Assembly: GCF_934525195.1 (NCBI RefSeq)
Contig: NZ_CAKSZA010000008.1
Span: forward strand, 6,615-70,614
Direction of reading: 5' to 3'
Origin: an uncultured Eubacterium sp.
GTDB lineage: Bacteria; Bacillota; Clostridia; Oscillospirales; Acutalibacteraceae
Length of the DNA: 64,000 nt
The notes below the pieces were generated by a model. The model saw only the letters and a list, made by a program, of their open reading frames with translations, did no database searches and was not told the origin of the DNA. How positions within the stretch are numbered: the stretch's first letter is position 1; every line of letters starts with the position of its first letter. This document shows positions 42,927 through 49,745 of the stretch, one piece after another. The translations under genes were made by a program, and so were the position numbers.

Positions 42927-43655
42927 ATGCCATATTACGACATTGCAGGATTAAGAGTAAAAATGAACAATTGCGGAGGCAGAAGCGAAAAACAGGCTGT
43001 GCCTTACCTTGCCGACAATCAATCGGACGATATAGCACCGGACATTGACATTTTTGTTGACGACAAAAGAGTTCAACAAGCTGTGGCTGATCACCCCGAG
43101 CTTTCGCAAGGCGACTGGGAATATATGCTCACAGGCTCCGATTTTTACACAGAATTAATCAAATATGACGGTATTCTTTTGCACTCGTCCTGTGTTGTTG
43201 TTGACGGAGTTGCCTACACATTTTCTGCCGACAGCGGAACAGGCAAATCAACACACACCCAGCTTTGGCTCAAAAAATTCGGCGACAGAGCATACATTCT
43301 CAACGACGACAAGCCGGCAATCAGAATTATAAACGGCAAAGTTTATGCCTGCGGCACTCCATGGAGCGGCAAGTATGATTACTCCACCCCAGCCGTTGTG
43401 CCTCTTGCAGGAATTTGTTTCCTCGAAAGAAGCGAGGACAATTGGATTAAGCCTGCCGACACAAACAAGGCTATATTCAACATTTTCAGCCAAACCGTTC
43501 GCCGACTCGGTGAAGCTCAAATGAACAAATTGATGGATAACCTCAATGTAATTTTCAAAAAAGTGCCAATCTACGAGCTTGGATGCAACATTTCGGAAGA
43601 AGCCGTAGACTGCTCTTACAACGCTATGAAAAAGGAGCTTTCGGACTTTGAATAA
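42927..43655 (+). CDS. HPr kinase-like P-loop protein
   Basis: A 242-residue protein with Walker A SADSGTGKSTHTQLW at about 118-132, a pattern shared with HPr kinase/phosphorylase and PEP-carboxykinase-like folds. It lacks the HprK N-terminal domain and the capsule signature, so it is not a classic HprK. Related proteins occur singly in many gut Firmicutes or near peptide-modification genes; the substrate is unknown. AAAGGA lies about nine bases before the ATG. Its end overlaps the start of a DUF4430 lipoprotein gene by eight bases, linking the two. Confidence 0.7.
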   Translation: MPYYDIAGLRVKMNNCGGRSEKQAVPYLADNQSDDIAPDIDIFVDDKRVQQAVADHPELSQGDWEYMLTGSDFYTELIKYDGILLHSSCVVVDGVAYTFSADSGTGKSTHTQLWLKKFGDRAYILNDDKPAIRIINGKVYACGTPWSGKYDYSTPAVVPLAGICFLERSEDNWIKPADTNKAIFNIFSQTVRRLGEAQMNKLMDNLNVIFKKVPIYELGCNISEEAVDCSYNAMKKELSDFE

Positions 43656-44322
43656 AAAAATATGTGCATTGCTGCTGTCTGTGGCAATGTGCTTTTGCTT
43701 TACGGCTTGTTCAGGCAATTCAACAGAACCAGCGGAGCAAAGCACACCATCCACAACAACACAAACAACCGCCTCTGCAACAGAAAATGCGACATCAACA
43801 ACAGAGGCAACAACGAAGAAAAAAGATGTCACAACAACTTCGGCAACCACCGTTAAAGTTACTGCGAGTGCAAAGAAAAAAACAAACAAAAAAGCTGAAA
43901 AAACTACCGACAAGATTGTTGAAACAACCACAAAAAAGAAGAATTCAAAAGTCGGTTGCACCGTAACGGTTGAGTGCAAATCAATCCTCGACCATATGGA
44001 CGACTTGAAAAAAGGACACGAAGAATTTGTGCCAAGTGACGGTTACATAATCAAGAATTACACCTACAAAGGCAAGTCGGGCTACACCGCATATGACGCA
44101 TTAAAATCAGCCTGTAACAGCAACGACATCAAGTTGACTGCTCAAAAAACAAGCTACGGCATTTACATTTCGGGCATAAACAATCTTGACGAATTCGACT
44201 GTGGCAAGCAAAGCGGTTGGATGTACAGCGTGAACGGAATTATGCCGAACACCACCTGCGGAAATGTGACCGTTGATGACGGCGATTCAATCGTTTTCAC
44301 CTATGTTTGCACTTTTCAATAA
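43648..44322 (+). CDS. DUF4430 lipoprotein with Thr/Lys-rich linker
   Basis: A 224-residue exported lipoprotein: signal peptide with lipobox FTAC (Cys21), then about 80 residues of low complexity, first Ser/Thr/Glu then Lys/Thr-rich, likely to span the wall, and a globular C-terminal domain (about 102-224) with YTAYDALKSAC and SGWMYSVNGIMPNTTCGN typical of DUF4430, a fold related to the transcobalamin C-terminal part. It may bind a small molecule or a surface partner. The start is TTG, with AAAGGAG about ten bases upstream inside the preceding gene. Confidence 0.8.
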   Translation: MNKKICALLLSVAMCFCFTACSGNSTEPAEQSTPSTTTQTTASATENATSTTEATTKKKDVTTTSATTVKVTASAKKKTNKKAEKTTDKIVETTTKKKNSKVGCTVTVECKSILDHMDDLKKGHEEFVPSDGYIIKNYTYKGKSGYTAYDALKSACNSNDIKLTAQKTSYGIYISGINNLDEFDCGKQSGWMYSVNGIMPNTTCGNVTVDDGDSIVFTYVCTFQ

Positions 44323-44337
44323 ACCGAATAACAGCAC

Positions 44338-44377
44338 AAAACGCAACGCAAGAAATCAATCCTGTGTTGCGTTTTTA
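44338..44377. terminator. Terminator after the DUF4430 gene
   Basis: AAAACGCAAC and GTTGCGTTTT arms, followed by TTATTAATT on the plus strand; it abuts the 3' end of sigK and may serve both convergent genes. Confidence 0.8.
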
Positions 44378-45061
44378 TTAATTAACTTTCTTTTTCAAAT
44401 CCTGAAGTATTTTCTTTTCTATTCTCGACACATAGGAGCGAGAAATGTTAAGCCTCTGTGCGACTTCCCGTTGAGTGAGCGGTTTTGCATTGTTCAATCC
44501 GTAACGCAAAATGATGATTTCCTTTTCCCTCTCGTCCTCCATATTTTCAATGAGTTTCTTAACCTCCAGCCAACGGCGCTTTGTTTCGATTTCCTCAACA
44601 ATATCCCTGTCATCGCTGATGACATCCTCGACTGTCAGCGGATTTCCGTCCTTGTCGGTATCGATTGCGTCGCCCATAAACACCTCTCCGTTCTGCTTTT
44701 TGAGAGAACGAAAATACATAAGAATTTCGTTTTCAACACAGCGTGAAGCATAGGTTGAAAGCCGTGTACCCTTTGAATAATCAAACGAGTCCACCGCCTT
44801 AATCAGTCCGATAGTGCCGATAGAAATCAAATCGTCATTGTCATTTGTTTTTGAATAATACTTCTTGCAAATATGGCTGACCAAGCGGAGATTGCGTTCA
44901 ATCAAAACCGCCCTTGCGTTGAGGTCGCCGTTTGCCATTTTTTCGAGTTGTTCCCGTTCTTCCTTTGCGGTGAGCGGTTTTGGAAATCCCGAACCGTTTT
45001 GGATGTGCAAAAGCAAAAATAACAGGCTTGAACCGATTGCGGTAAGTAATGCAGAAAACAT
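44378..45061 (-). CDS. sigK: Sporulation sigma factor SigK
   Basis: A 227-residue sigma-70 factor of late mother-cell sporulation. A hydrophobic pro-sequence-like N-terminus (about 1-20) precedes the SigK-typical GFPKPLTAKEE; region 2 holds ARAVLIERNLRLVSHICKKY and DLISIGTIGLIKAVDSFDYSKGTRLSTYASRCVENEI; region 4 is EIIILRYGLNNAKPLTQREVAQRLNISRSYVSRIEKK. The gene is uninterrupted, without the skin prophage found inside sigK of some species. AAGGAG precedes the ATG. It implies that the organism, or its recent ancestor, forms spores. SigE is the closest alternative family. Confidence 0.88.
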   Translation of the reverse strand: MFSALLTAIGSSLLFLLLHIQNGSGFPKPLTAKEEREQLEKMANGDLNARAVLIERNLRLVSHICKKYYSKTNDNDDLISIGTIGLIKAVDSFDYSKGTRLSTYASRCVENEILMYFRSLKKQNGEVFMGDAIDTDKDGNPLTVEDVISDDRDIVEEIETKRRWLEVKKLIENMEDEREKEIIILRYGLNNAKPLTQREVAQRLNISRSYVSRIEKKILQDLKKKVN

Positions 45062-45121
45062 AAAAACCTCTCCTTATCAAATCACAATACATACTATGAC
45101 GATAAGAAATGATTAATACCG

Positions 45122-45151
45122 TTGACAAGCCTATAGTTTTAATGATACACT
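45122..45151 (+). promoter_or_regulatory. Possible promoter of the acyltransferase-like gene
   Basis: -35 TTGACA (45122-45127), 18-base spacer, -10 TACACT (45146-45151). The ATG follows six bases later, so transcription would start at or next to the start codon, and no ribosome binding site is visible. Confidence 0.45.
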
Positions 45152-45157
45152 CAACTT

Positions 45158-45961
45158 ATGGAAAGATATATTAAATTTGCAGGTCTTGATGCCGACCTTG
45201 AAAAACGGCTGATTGAATACATAAGCAGTCACGAAAAGAAAATAAATTCACTTGCAAAGAAGTGCAAAAAGCACGGTTTTTCGTGCCTTGCAAGACACAG
45301 CGATATGATGAGGCTTGCCGTTTGCATTGCATACATCAAATACACAGAGGACTCATACAAAGAACTCGGAATTGACGAAAGCATGCTGAAAGAAACTATG
45401 TCCGACATCGGAATTTGGTGCAGAAACAACGACAACAAGGGGCTGAAAAATTATCCTTGGATAAAGAATCACCTCAAGGCAGAATTGTTCAAAATCGGCA
45501 GACTTCAGTATCAGCTTTTCAAGTGCAACTATGTCACTTTTGACTATTCAAAACTGCCGTTCAAAAAAGGCGAACAAACCGTATTTATCCACATTCCGCA
45601 AGGCGCTCCGCTTGTAAAATCGGAATGTATCGAGTCGCTGAAAATGGCAAAAGAATTCTTTGCAAAGCATCTCCCTATGTACAAATTTGATTACTTCGTG
45701 TGCAAAAGCTGGCTTTTATATAAGGACAATCACCTGTTTATGAAGCCGTCAAGCAATATTTTGCAGTTCCAAACGCTGTTTGAAATCGCTTTTACAGACC
45801 ACGCAGACAGTTATGCAATAGAGCGAATTTTCGGCAAAAAACAGTTCAACAAAAAGCGGTATGCAGAAGCCACCTCACTTCAAAAAGGTGCAAAGGAATA
45901 TATGATTAGCGGCGGAAAATTAGGCGAAAGCTTCGGCTACATTCCGCTAAGCAAGATATAA
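45158..45961 (+). CDS. GNAT-like acyltransferase-domain protein
   Basis: A 267-residue protein that resembles a family with paired GNAT-like N- and C-terminal domains in gut Clostridia, annotated as acyltransferase-domain proteins. The helical first half (about 1-125) includes RLAVCIAYIKYTEDSYKELGI and GIWCRNNDNKGLKNYPWI; the second half is beta-rich with VFIHIPQGAPL and FDYFVCKSWLLY. Substrate and true activity are unknown. No ribosome binding site precedes the ATG; it may be leaderless. Structured repeat copy 3 follows. Confidence 0.6.
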   Translation: MERYIKFAGLDADLEKRLIEYISSHEKKINSLAKKCKKHGFSCLARHSDMMRLAVCIAYIKYTEDSYKELGIDESMLKETMSDIGIWCRNNDNKGLKNYPWIKNHLKAELFKIGRLQYQLFKCNYVTFDYSKLPFKKGEQTVFIHIPQGAPLVKSECIESLKMAKEFFAKHLPMYKFDYFVCKSWLLYKDNHLFMKPSSNILQFQTLFEIAFTDHADSYAIERIFGKKQFNKKRYAEATSLQKGAKEYMISGGKLGESFGYIPLSKI

Positions 45962-45965
45962 GAAA

Positions 45966-45993
45966 AACGGAAAGTCATTCAATACTTTCCGTT
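45966..45993. terminator. Hairpin after the acyltransferase-like gene
   Basis: AACGGAAAGT/ACTTTCCGTT form a perfect 10 bp stem directly after the stop codon. The same arms occur again at 46257-46281 on the other side of repeat copy 3. The T run is on the minus strand (GTTTTTC), so termination of the plus gene here would be weak. Confidence 0.45.
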
Positions 45994-45994
45994 C

Positions 45995-46026
45995 CAGCGT
46001 GTCGAAAAAGTGTTTTCGACACGCTG
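45995..46026. repeat. Perfect 14 bp inverted repeat
   Basis: CAGCGTGTCGAAAA and TTTTCGACACGCTG pair perfectly around a four-base loop, five bases before repeat copy 3. This hairpin is not present beside the other copies. Function unknown; it could be part of a terminator. Confidence 0.6.
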
Positions 46027-46030
46027 TAGG

Positions 46031-46252
46031 CTGTTGAGAAAGGTTCTGAATTTCGTTTTCTTGCGAACTTTGCTGTACGATTGTACCGCTTGTGAGCAAA
46101 AAACGAAAAACACCAAAAATGCTGTAAGTTAGATACTTACAGCATTTTTAAAAACCCACCGTCAACACTTCGTGTTGCCACCTCCCCTTTTAAAAAATGG
46201 GAGGCATAATTCGGTTGATTATATTGGCGTGTTTCAGGAGTTTTATCGACAG
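46031..46252. repeat. Dispersed structured repeat, copy 3
   Basis: A 222 bp member of the family. Ends CTGTTGAGAAAGGTTCTGAA and TTTCAGGAGTTTTATCGACAG pair with each other. The central hairpin (46117-46147) reads GCTGTAAGT/ACTTACAGC, whereas copies 1 and 4 have GCCGTAGGT/ACCTACGGC: two base pairs changed on both strands, keeping the stem. It fills the gap between the acyltransferase-like gene and eamA, and near-identical hairpins flank it. Confidence 0.85.
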
Positions 46253-46256
46253 TCTG

Positions 46257-46289
46257 AACGGAAAGTTATATACTTTCCGTTCTTTTTTT
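46257..46289 (+). terminator. Plus-strand terminator overlapping the eamA stop codon
   Basis: AACGGAAAGT, a five-base loop, ACTTTCCGTT, then CTTTTTTTATT. It would end plus-strand transcripts that read through repeat copy 3. The stop codon of the convergent EamA gene (46268-46266) lies inside the hairpin. Confidence 0.8.
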
Positions 46290-47189
46290 ATTAGGTAGTT
46301 GAGCTATAACAAGTGCAACAAAAATAATAGCACAGCCTATAAGTTCTTTGACAGTCAATTTGTCGCCGACAATCAGCCAGCCTGCAAGCACAGCAAACAC
46401 CGATTCGGTGCTCATAAGCAATGACGAAACCGTTGGGTCAACATATTTTTGAGCAACATTTTGCACCGTGAATGCAAATGTTCCGGCAACCACGCCTGCA
46501 TAAAGGAGTGACATCCACAACGCAGATTGATTTATGCTTGCACACCATTGCGAAAAATTTCTCATTTCGGATATAGCCATCGGCACAGTCAAGAACAGCG
46601 ATGCCGAAAAGAACTGCACACATGCAAGTTTGATAATATCCGTTTTGTGCTTGAAGCGGTCAACGGCGATAATTCTCGCCGCATTCATAACCGAGCAAAT
46701 GAGCACCAACACATCCGACATCTGCACACTGAAACCGTCATTTACACACAACAAATACAGTCCGCAAACAGTCACAACGATTGACAGCCAAACATTCCAT
46801 TTGATTTTTTCCTTAAAAAACAAGCAGATAATCGGCACAAAAATCACATTGCACGAGGTCAAAAATCCTGCCTTGCCCGACGGTGTGCCCGCAAACAATC
46901 CGAGCTGTTGAAACGCTGATGTGCCTGCAAGGAAAAATCCGCACACAAAGCCGTCACGGATAAGTTCCTTTGTATTGTAATCCGTTTTGGGTTTGTCGCT
47001 CTTTTTCTCCCTTGAATCGAGAAAAGCGATTATCGGCAAAATGGCAATTCCTGCAACAAGGAAGCGGAAAAAGCCGAATGTAAACGGTCCGACAAGGTTT
47101 CCGCCCTTGCTTTGTGCAACGAACGAACCGCCCCACGCAATAGAAATCAATATCAGCAAAAATGATGAAACTATCTTTTTTGATTTCAT
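46266..47189 (-). CDS. EamA-family drug/metabolite exporter
   Basis: A 307-residue transporter with ten predicted helices in two EamA repeats (about 5-145 and 155-300). The first repeat has ISIAWGGSFVAQSKGG and FFRFLVAGIAI; the second ends with TESVFAVLAGWLIVGDKLTVKELIGCAIIF. Substrates are usually metabolites or amino acids and cannot be predicted. The ATG at 47189 has GGAG six bases upstream, so an upstream in-frame ATG is rejected. It comes after a terminator and has no clear promoter of its own. Confidence 0.87.
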   Translation of the reverse strand: MKSKKIVSSFLLILISIAWGGSFVAQSKGGNLVGPFTFGFFRFLVAGIAILPIIAFLDSREKKSDKPKTDYNTKELIRDGFVCGFFLAGTSAFQQLGLFAGTPSGKAGFLTSCNVIFVPIICLFFKEKIKWNVWLSIVVTVCGLYLLCVNDGFSVQMSDVLVLICSVMNAARIIAVDRFKHKTDIIKLACVQFFSASLFLTVPMAISEMRNFSQWCASINQSALWMSLLYAGVVAGTFAFTVQNVAQKYVDPTVSSLLMSTESVFAVLAGWLIVGDKLTVKELIGCAIIFVALVIAQLPNKKRTESI

Positions 47190-47203
47190 AATATACTCCA
47201 AAA

Positions 47204-47227
47204 AAACCGAGGACATCCTCGGTTTTG
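47204..47227 (-). terminator. Terminator of the amino acid ABC operon
   Basis: AACCGAGGA/TCCTCGGTT hairpin followed on the minus strand by TTTTTTTGG, a few bases after the ATPase stop codon and just ahead of the eamA ribosome binding site. Confidence 0.85.
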
Positions 47228-47231
47228 TTTT

Positions 47232-47978
47232 TTATAATACCTTGTTAAAGAAGTCCTTTGCTCTCTCTGTTTGAGGGTCATAAATAACCTCTTGAGGTGT
47301 GCCCTCTTCAAGAATTTTGCCGTCATAGATGAACAAAACTCTGTTGGCAACCTCACGGGCAAAGCCGATTTCGTGGGTAACGATAACCATTGTCATACCC
47401 TCCTCGGCAAGTTCACGCATAACATTGAGAACTTCGCCTACCATTTCAGGGTCGAGTGCAGAAGTCGGCTCGTCAAAAAGCATAATATCAGGATTCATAC
47501 AAAGTGCTCTTGCAATGGCAACACGCTGTTTTTGACCTCCTGAAAGCATAGACGGATACGCCTCAGCCTTATCTTCAAGACCCACCTTGCCGAGCATTTT
47601 CATGGCAAGTTCCTTTGCCTCGTCCTTTTTCATTTTCTTAACCTGAATAGGTGCAAGAGTGAGGTTATCAATTACATTTAAGTTATTGAAAAGATTGAAA
47701 TGCTGGAACACCATTCCCACATTTTCTCTCGCCTTGTTGATGTTGATTTTTTTGTCATCCATATGATGGCCGTCAACAACCATATCACCTGCAGTAATAT
47801 CCTCAAGGCGGTTGATACAGCGGAGAAATGTTGACTTGCCACAACCCGACGGACCGAGAATAACAACAACCTCGCCCTCATAAATATCAGTTGTAATATC
47901 TTTTAAAACTTCGAGTTTTCCAAAATTCTTTTGGAGATGTGAAGCATGAATTTTTACATTATTATAATTTGCGGCCAC
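47232..47978 (-). CDS. Polar amino acid ABC transporter ATPase (GlnQ type)
   Basis: A 248-residue ABC ATPase: Walker A GPSGCGKST, Q-loop FQHFNLF, signature LSGGQKQRVAIARAL, Walker B IMLFDEPTSALDPE and H-loop VTHEIGFA. The sequence is closest to GlnQ/ArtP-type ATPases of polar amino acid importers. It starts with GTG at 47978, supported by GAGAGGAG, and overlaps the permease gene by 17 bases. It works with the permease and binding protein encoded upstream. Confidence 0.93.
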   Translation of the reverse strand: MAANYNNVKIHASHLQKNFGKLEVLKDITTDIYEGEVVVILGPSGCGKSTFLRCINRLEDITAGDMVVDGHHMDDKKININKARENVGMVFQHFNLFNNLNVIDNLTLAPIQVKKMKKDEAKELAMKMLGKVGLEDKAEAYPSMLSGGQKQRVAIARALCMNPDIMLFDEPTSALDPEMVGEVLNVMRELAEEGMTMVIVTHEIGFAREVANRVLFIYDGKILEEGTPQEVIYDPQTERAKDFFNKVL

Positions 47979-48636
47979 GGTTCAATCTCCTCTCAAGCAT
48001 TTTTGCTGCATATGAAAGCAAAGTAATAATAATCAAGTACATAACGGCTACAACGCCCCAAACCTCAAACACGCTGCCTGTATTGGCAACAACATTTTTT
48101 GAGGTGTTAACAAGCTCCGGAAAACCGATAACAGAAAGGATTGATGTATCCTTAAGTGTAATGATGAACTGATTGATGATTGACGGAATCATTGTTCTGA
48201 TAGCCTGCGGAAGAACGACCTTGCGCATAGCCTGTGAATAACTCATACCGAGTGAACGGGATGCTTCCATCTGACCGATATCGACCGATTGAATACCGGC
48301 ACGAATAATCTCTGCCATATATGCACCGCAGTTAAGCGAAAGGCAGACAGTACCCGCCTGCAAAGCAGAAAGTGTGAACGATGCTGCTGATGATTTGTTG
48401 ATGATATACGGAACGCCGAAATAAACAAAATACGCAAGTACAATCATCGGAACGCCACGAATGACATCAACGAACACTCTGTAAATTGCATTGCAAACCT
48501 TGTTTTTAAGCACAGACAATATGCCGAAAAGCAAACCGATTAAGCAAGCAAAGAACAATCCGCACAATGCCAGGGTAAGCGTTTTGCCCATAGCCGCAAG
48601 AAGCAATTGTCCGTATGTTTCAATAATTTGTTGCAT
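47962..48636 (-). CDS. Polar amino acid ABC transporter permease
   Basis: A 224-residue membrane permease of the His/Glu/Gln/Arg family, with five helices and the EAA loop EASRSLGMSYSQAMRKVVLPQAIR. The family N-terminus GQLLLAAMGKTLTLALCG is clear. The ATG at 48636 was chosen because GAGGAGA lies nine bases upstream. One permease gene only, so it probably forms a homodimer. About 136 bases without a gene separate it from the binding protein. Confidence 0.92.
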   Translation of the reverse strand: MQQIIETYGQLLLAAMGKTLTLALCGLFFACLIGLLFGILSVLKNKVCNAIYRVFVDVIRGVPMIVLAYFVYFGVPYIINKSSAASFTLSALQAGTVCLSLNCGAYMAEIIRAGIQSVDIGQMEASRSLGMSYSQAMRKVVLPQAIRTMIPSIINQFIITLKDTSILSVIGFPELVNTSKNVVANTGSVFEVWGVVAVMYLIIITLLSYAAKMLERRLNRGRKL

Positions 48637-48772
48637 TGGGTGAAAATCTCCTCTCATAGTAGAATGATGTAAAAATATGTCGACATCATTCAGCAAGAAA
48701 GCCACCGTTGCCCGTAAAAAACAGGCAGGTGGCAAACTTTCCTAAACAGAATTACTTTAATTTTTGCCGATA

Positions 48773-49576
48773 TTAGCCAAGATACTTTGCGATAATCTCG
48801 TCATACTTTCCGTTAGCCTTGATGTTTGCAAGACCTGCGTTGAACTTGTCAAGAAGTTCTTGCTTGTCAGCTGAGAAAGTAGCCATACCATAGCCGGCAC
48901 CATCATTTTCAGAACCTTCTACGATTTCCATATCAAGATTGCCGTCCTTAATGGAAGCAGCCATAATAGGAGTATCCTCGAAGCAAGCAGCACACTGACC
49001 GCCTGTAACAGATTGATACATTGTTGGGCTGTCCTCAAAATATGTAAGCTTAAGGCTGTACTTATCCTTGAGTTCTTCTGCATAATCGGCACCCTTTGTA
49101 CCTGTCTTAACAGCTACTGTTACGCCCTTGAGGTCGTCAAGTGATTTAATGCTTGAACCTTTCTTTACTGCAACGCTTTGTGTTGCTGTGTAGTATGCGT
49201 CAGAGAAAATCCAACCTTCTTTTTGTCTTTGGTCGGTGATTGATGCACCTGCAATCATAGCGTCAGCCTGACCTGACTTGCAAGCTGCGATTGATGCGTC
49301 AAAGCCAAGTGATTTAAGTTCATACTCGAAGCCCTGATCCTCTGCAATAGCTGCAAGAATATCCACATCAATACCAACAAAGTTGCCTGAAGCGTCTGTG
49401 TATTCAAAAGGCTTGAATACTGTATCGGTTGCGATAACATACTTCTTTGCGGAAGCATCTGTTTTTGCATCATTATTCTTGTCATCATTTGAGTTGTTTG
49501 AGCATCCTGCAAATGCAAATACTACTGTAAGTGCTGCAAGAACAAGAGCCAATACTCTCTTCATTGTCTTTTTCAT
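48773..49576 (-). CDS. Amino acid ABC transporter substrate-binding lipoprotein
   Basis: A 267-residue lipoprotein with signal peptide ending in VFAFAGC (lipobox Cys), then the family-3 solute-binding fold: YVIATDTVFKPFEYTDASGNFVGIDVDI, AMIAGASITDQRQ, VAVKTGTKG, and a closing NIKANGKYDEIIAKYLG. Binds a polar amino acid, perhaps glutamine or cystine-type, but not decidable. The second of two close ATGs was taken, since AAAGG is then nine bases away. Promoter at 49631-49659. Confidence 0.92.
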   Translation of the reverse strand: MKKTMKRVLALVLAALTVVFAFAGCSNNSNDDKNNDAKTDASAKKYVIATDTVFKPFEYTDASGNFVGIDVDILAAIAEDQGFEYELKSLGFDASIAACKSGQADAMIAGASITDQRQKEGWIFSDAYYTATQSVAVKKGSSIKSLDDLKGVTVAVKTGTKGADYAEELKDKYSLKLTYFEDSPTMYQSVTGGQCAACFEDTPIMAASIKDGNLDMEIVEGSENDGAGYGMATFSADKQELLDKFNAGLANIKANGKYDEIIAKYLG

Positions 49577-49630
49577 TTTCATTTTCCTTTCAAATGATTA
49601 ATTAAATCCGTTTAGGATATATTAAGGTTT

Positions 49631-49659
49631 ATTATAATAATTTTTTGCTGCCTTGTCAA
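49631..49659 (-). promoter_or_regulatory. Promoter of the amino acid ABC operon
   Basis: Minus-strand -35 TTGACA (49659-49654), 17-base spacer, -10 TATAAT (49636-49631): perfect consensus. A long inverted repeat (TTTGCTGCCTTGT at 49644-49656, ACAAGACAGCAAA at 49675-49687, 12 of 13 paired) overlaps the -35 box and could be an operator. Confidence 0.85.
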
Positions 49660-49745
49660 TACTCACAGAGTTTTACAAGACAGCAAAGCGGGAAAAATGA
49701 ACGATATTTTTATGTTTTTTTATACATTATGACGAATATTTATAG

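Noticed and set aside
44378..45061. Split sigK with a skin-type element
   Set aside because: The gene is continuous from pro-sequence to region 4.
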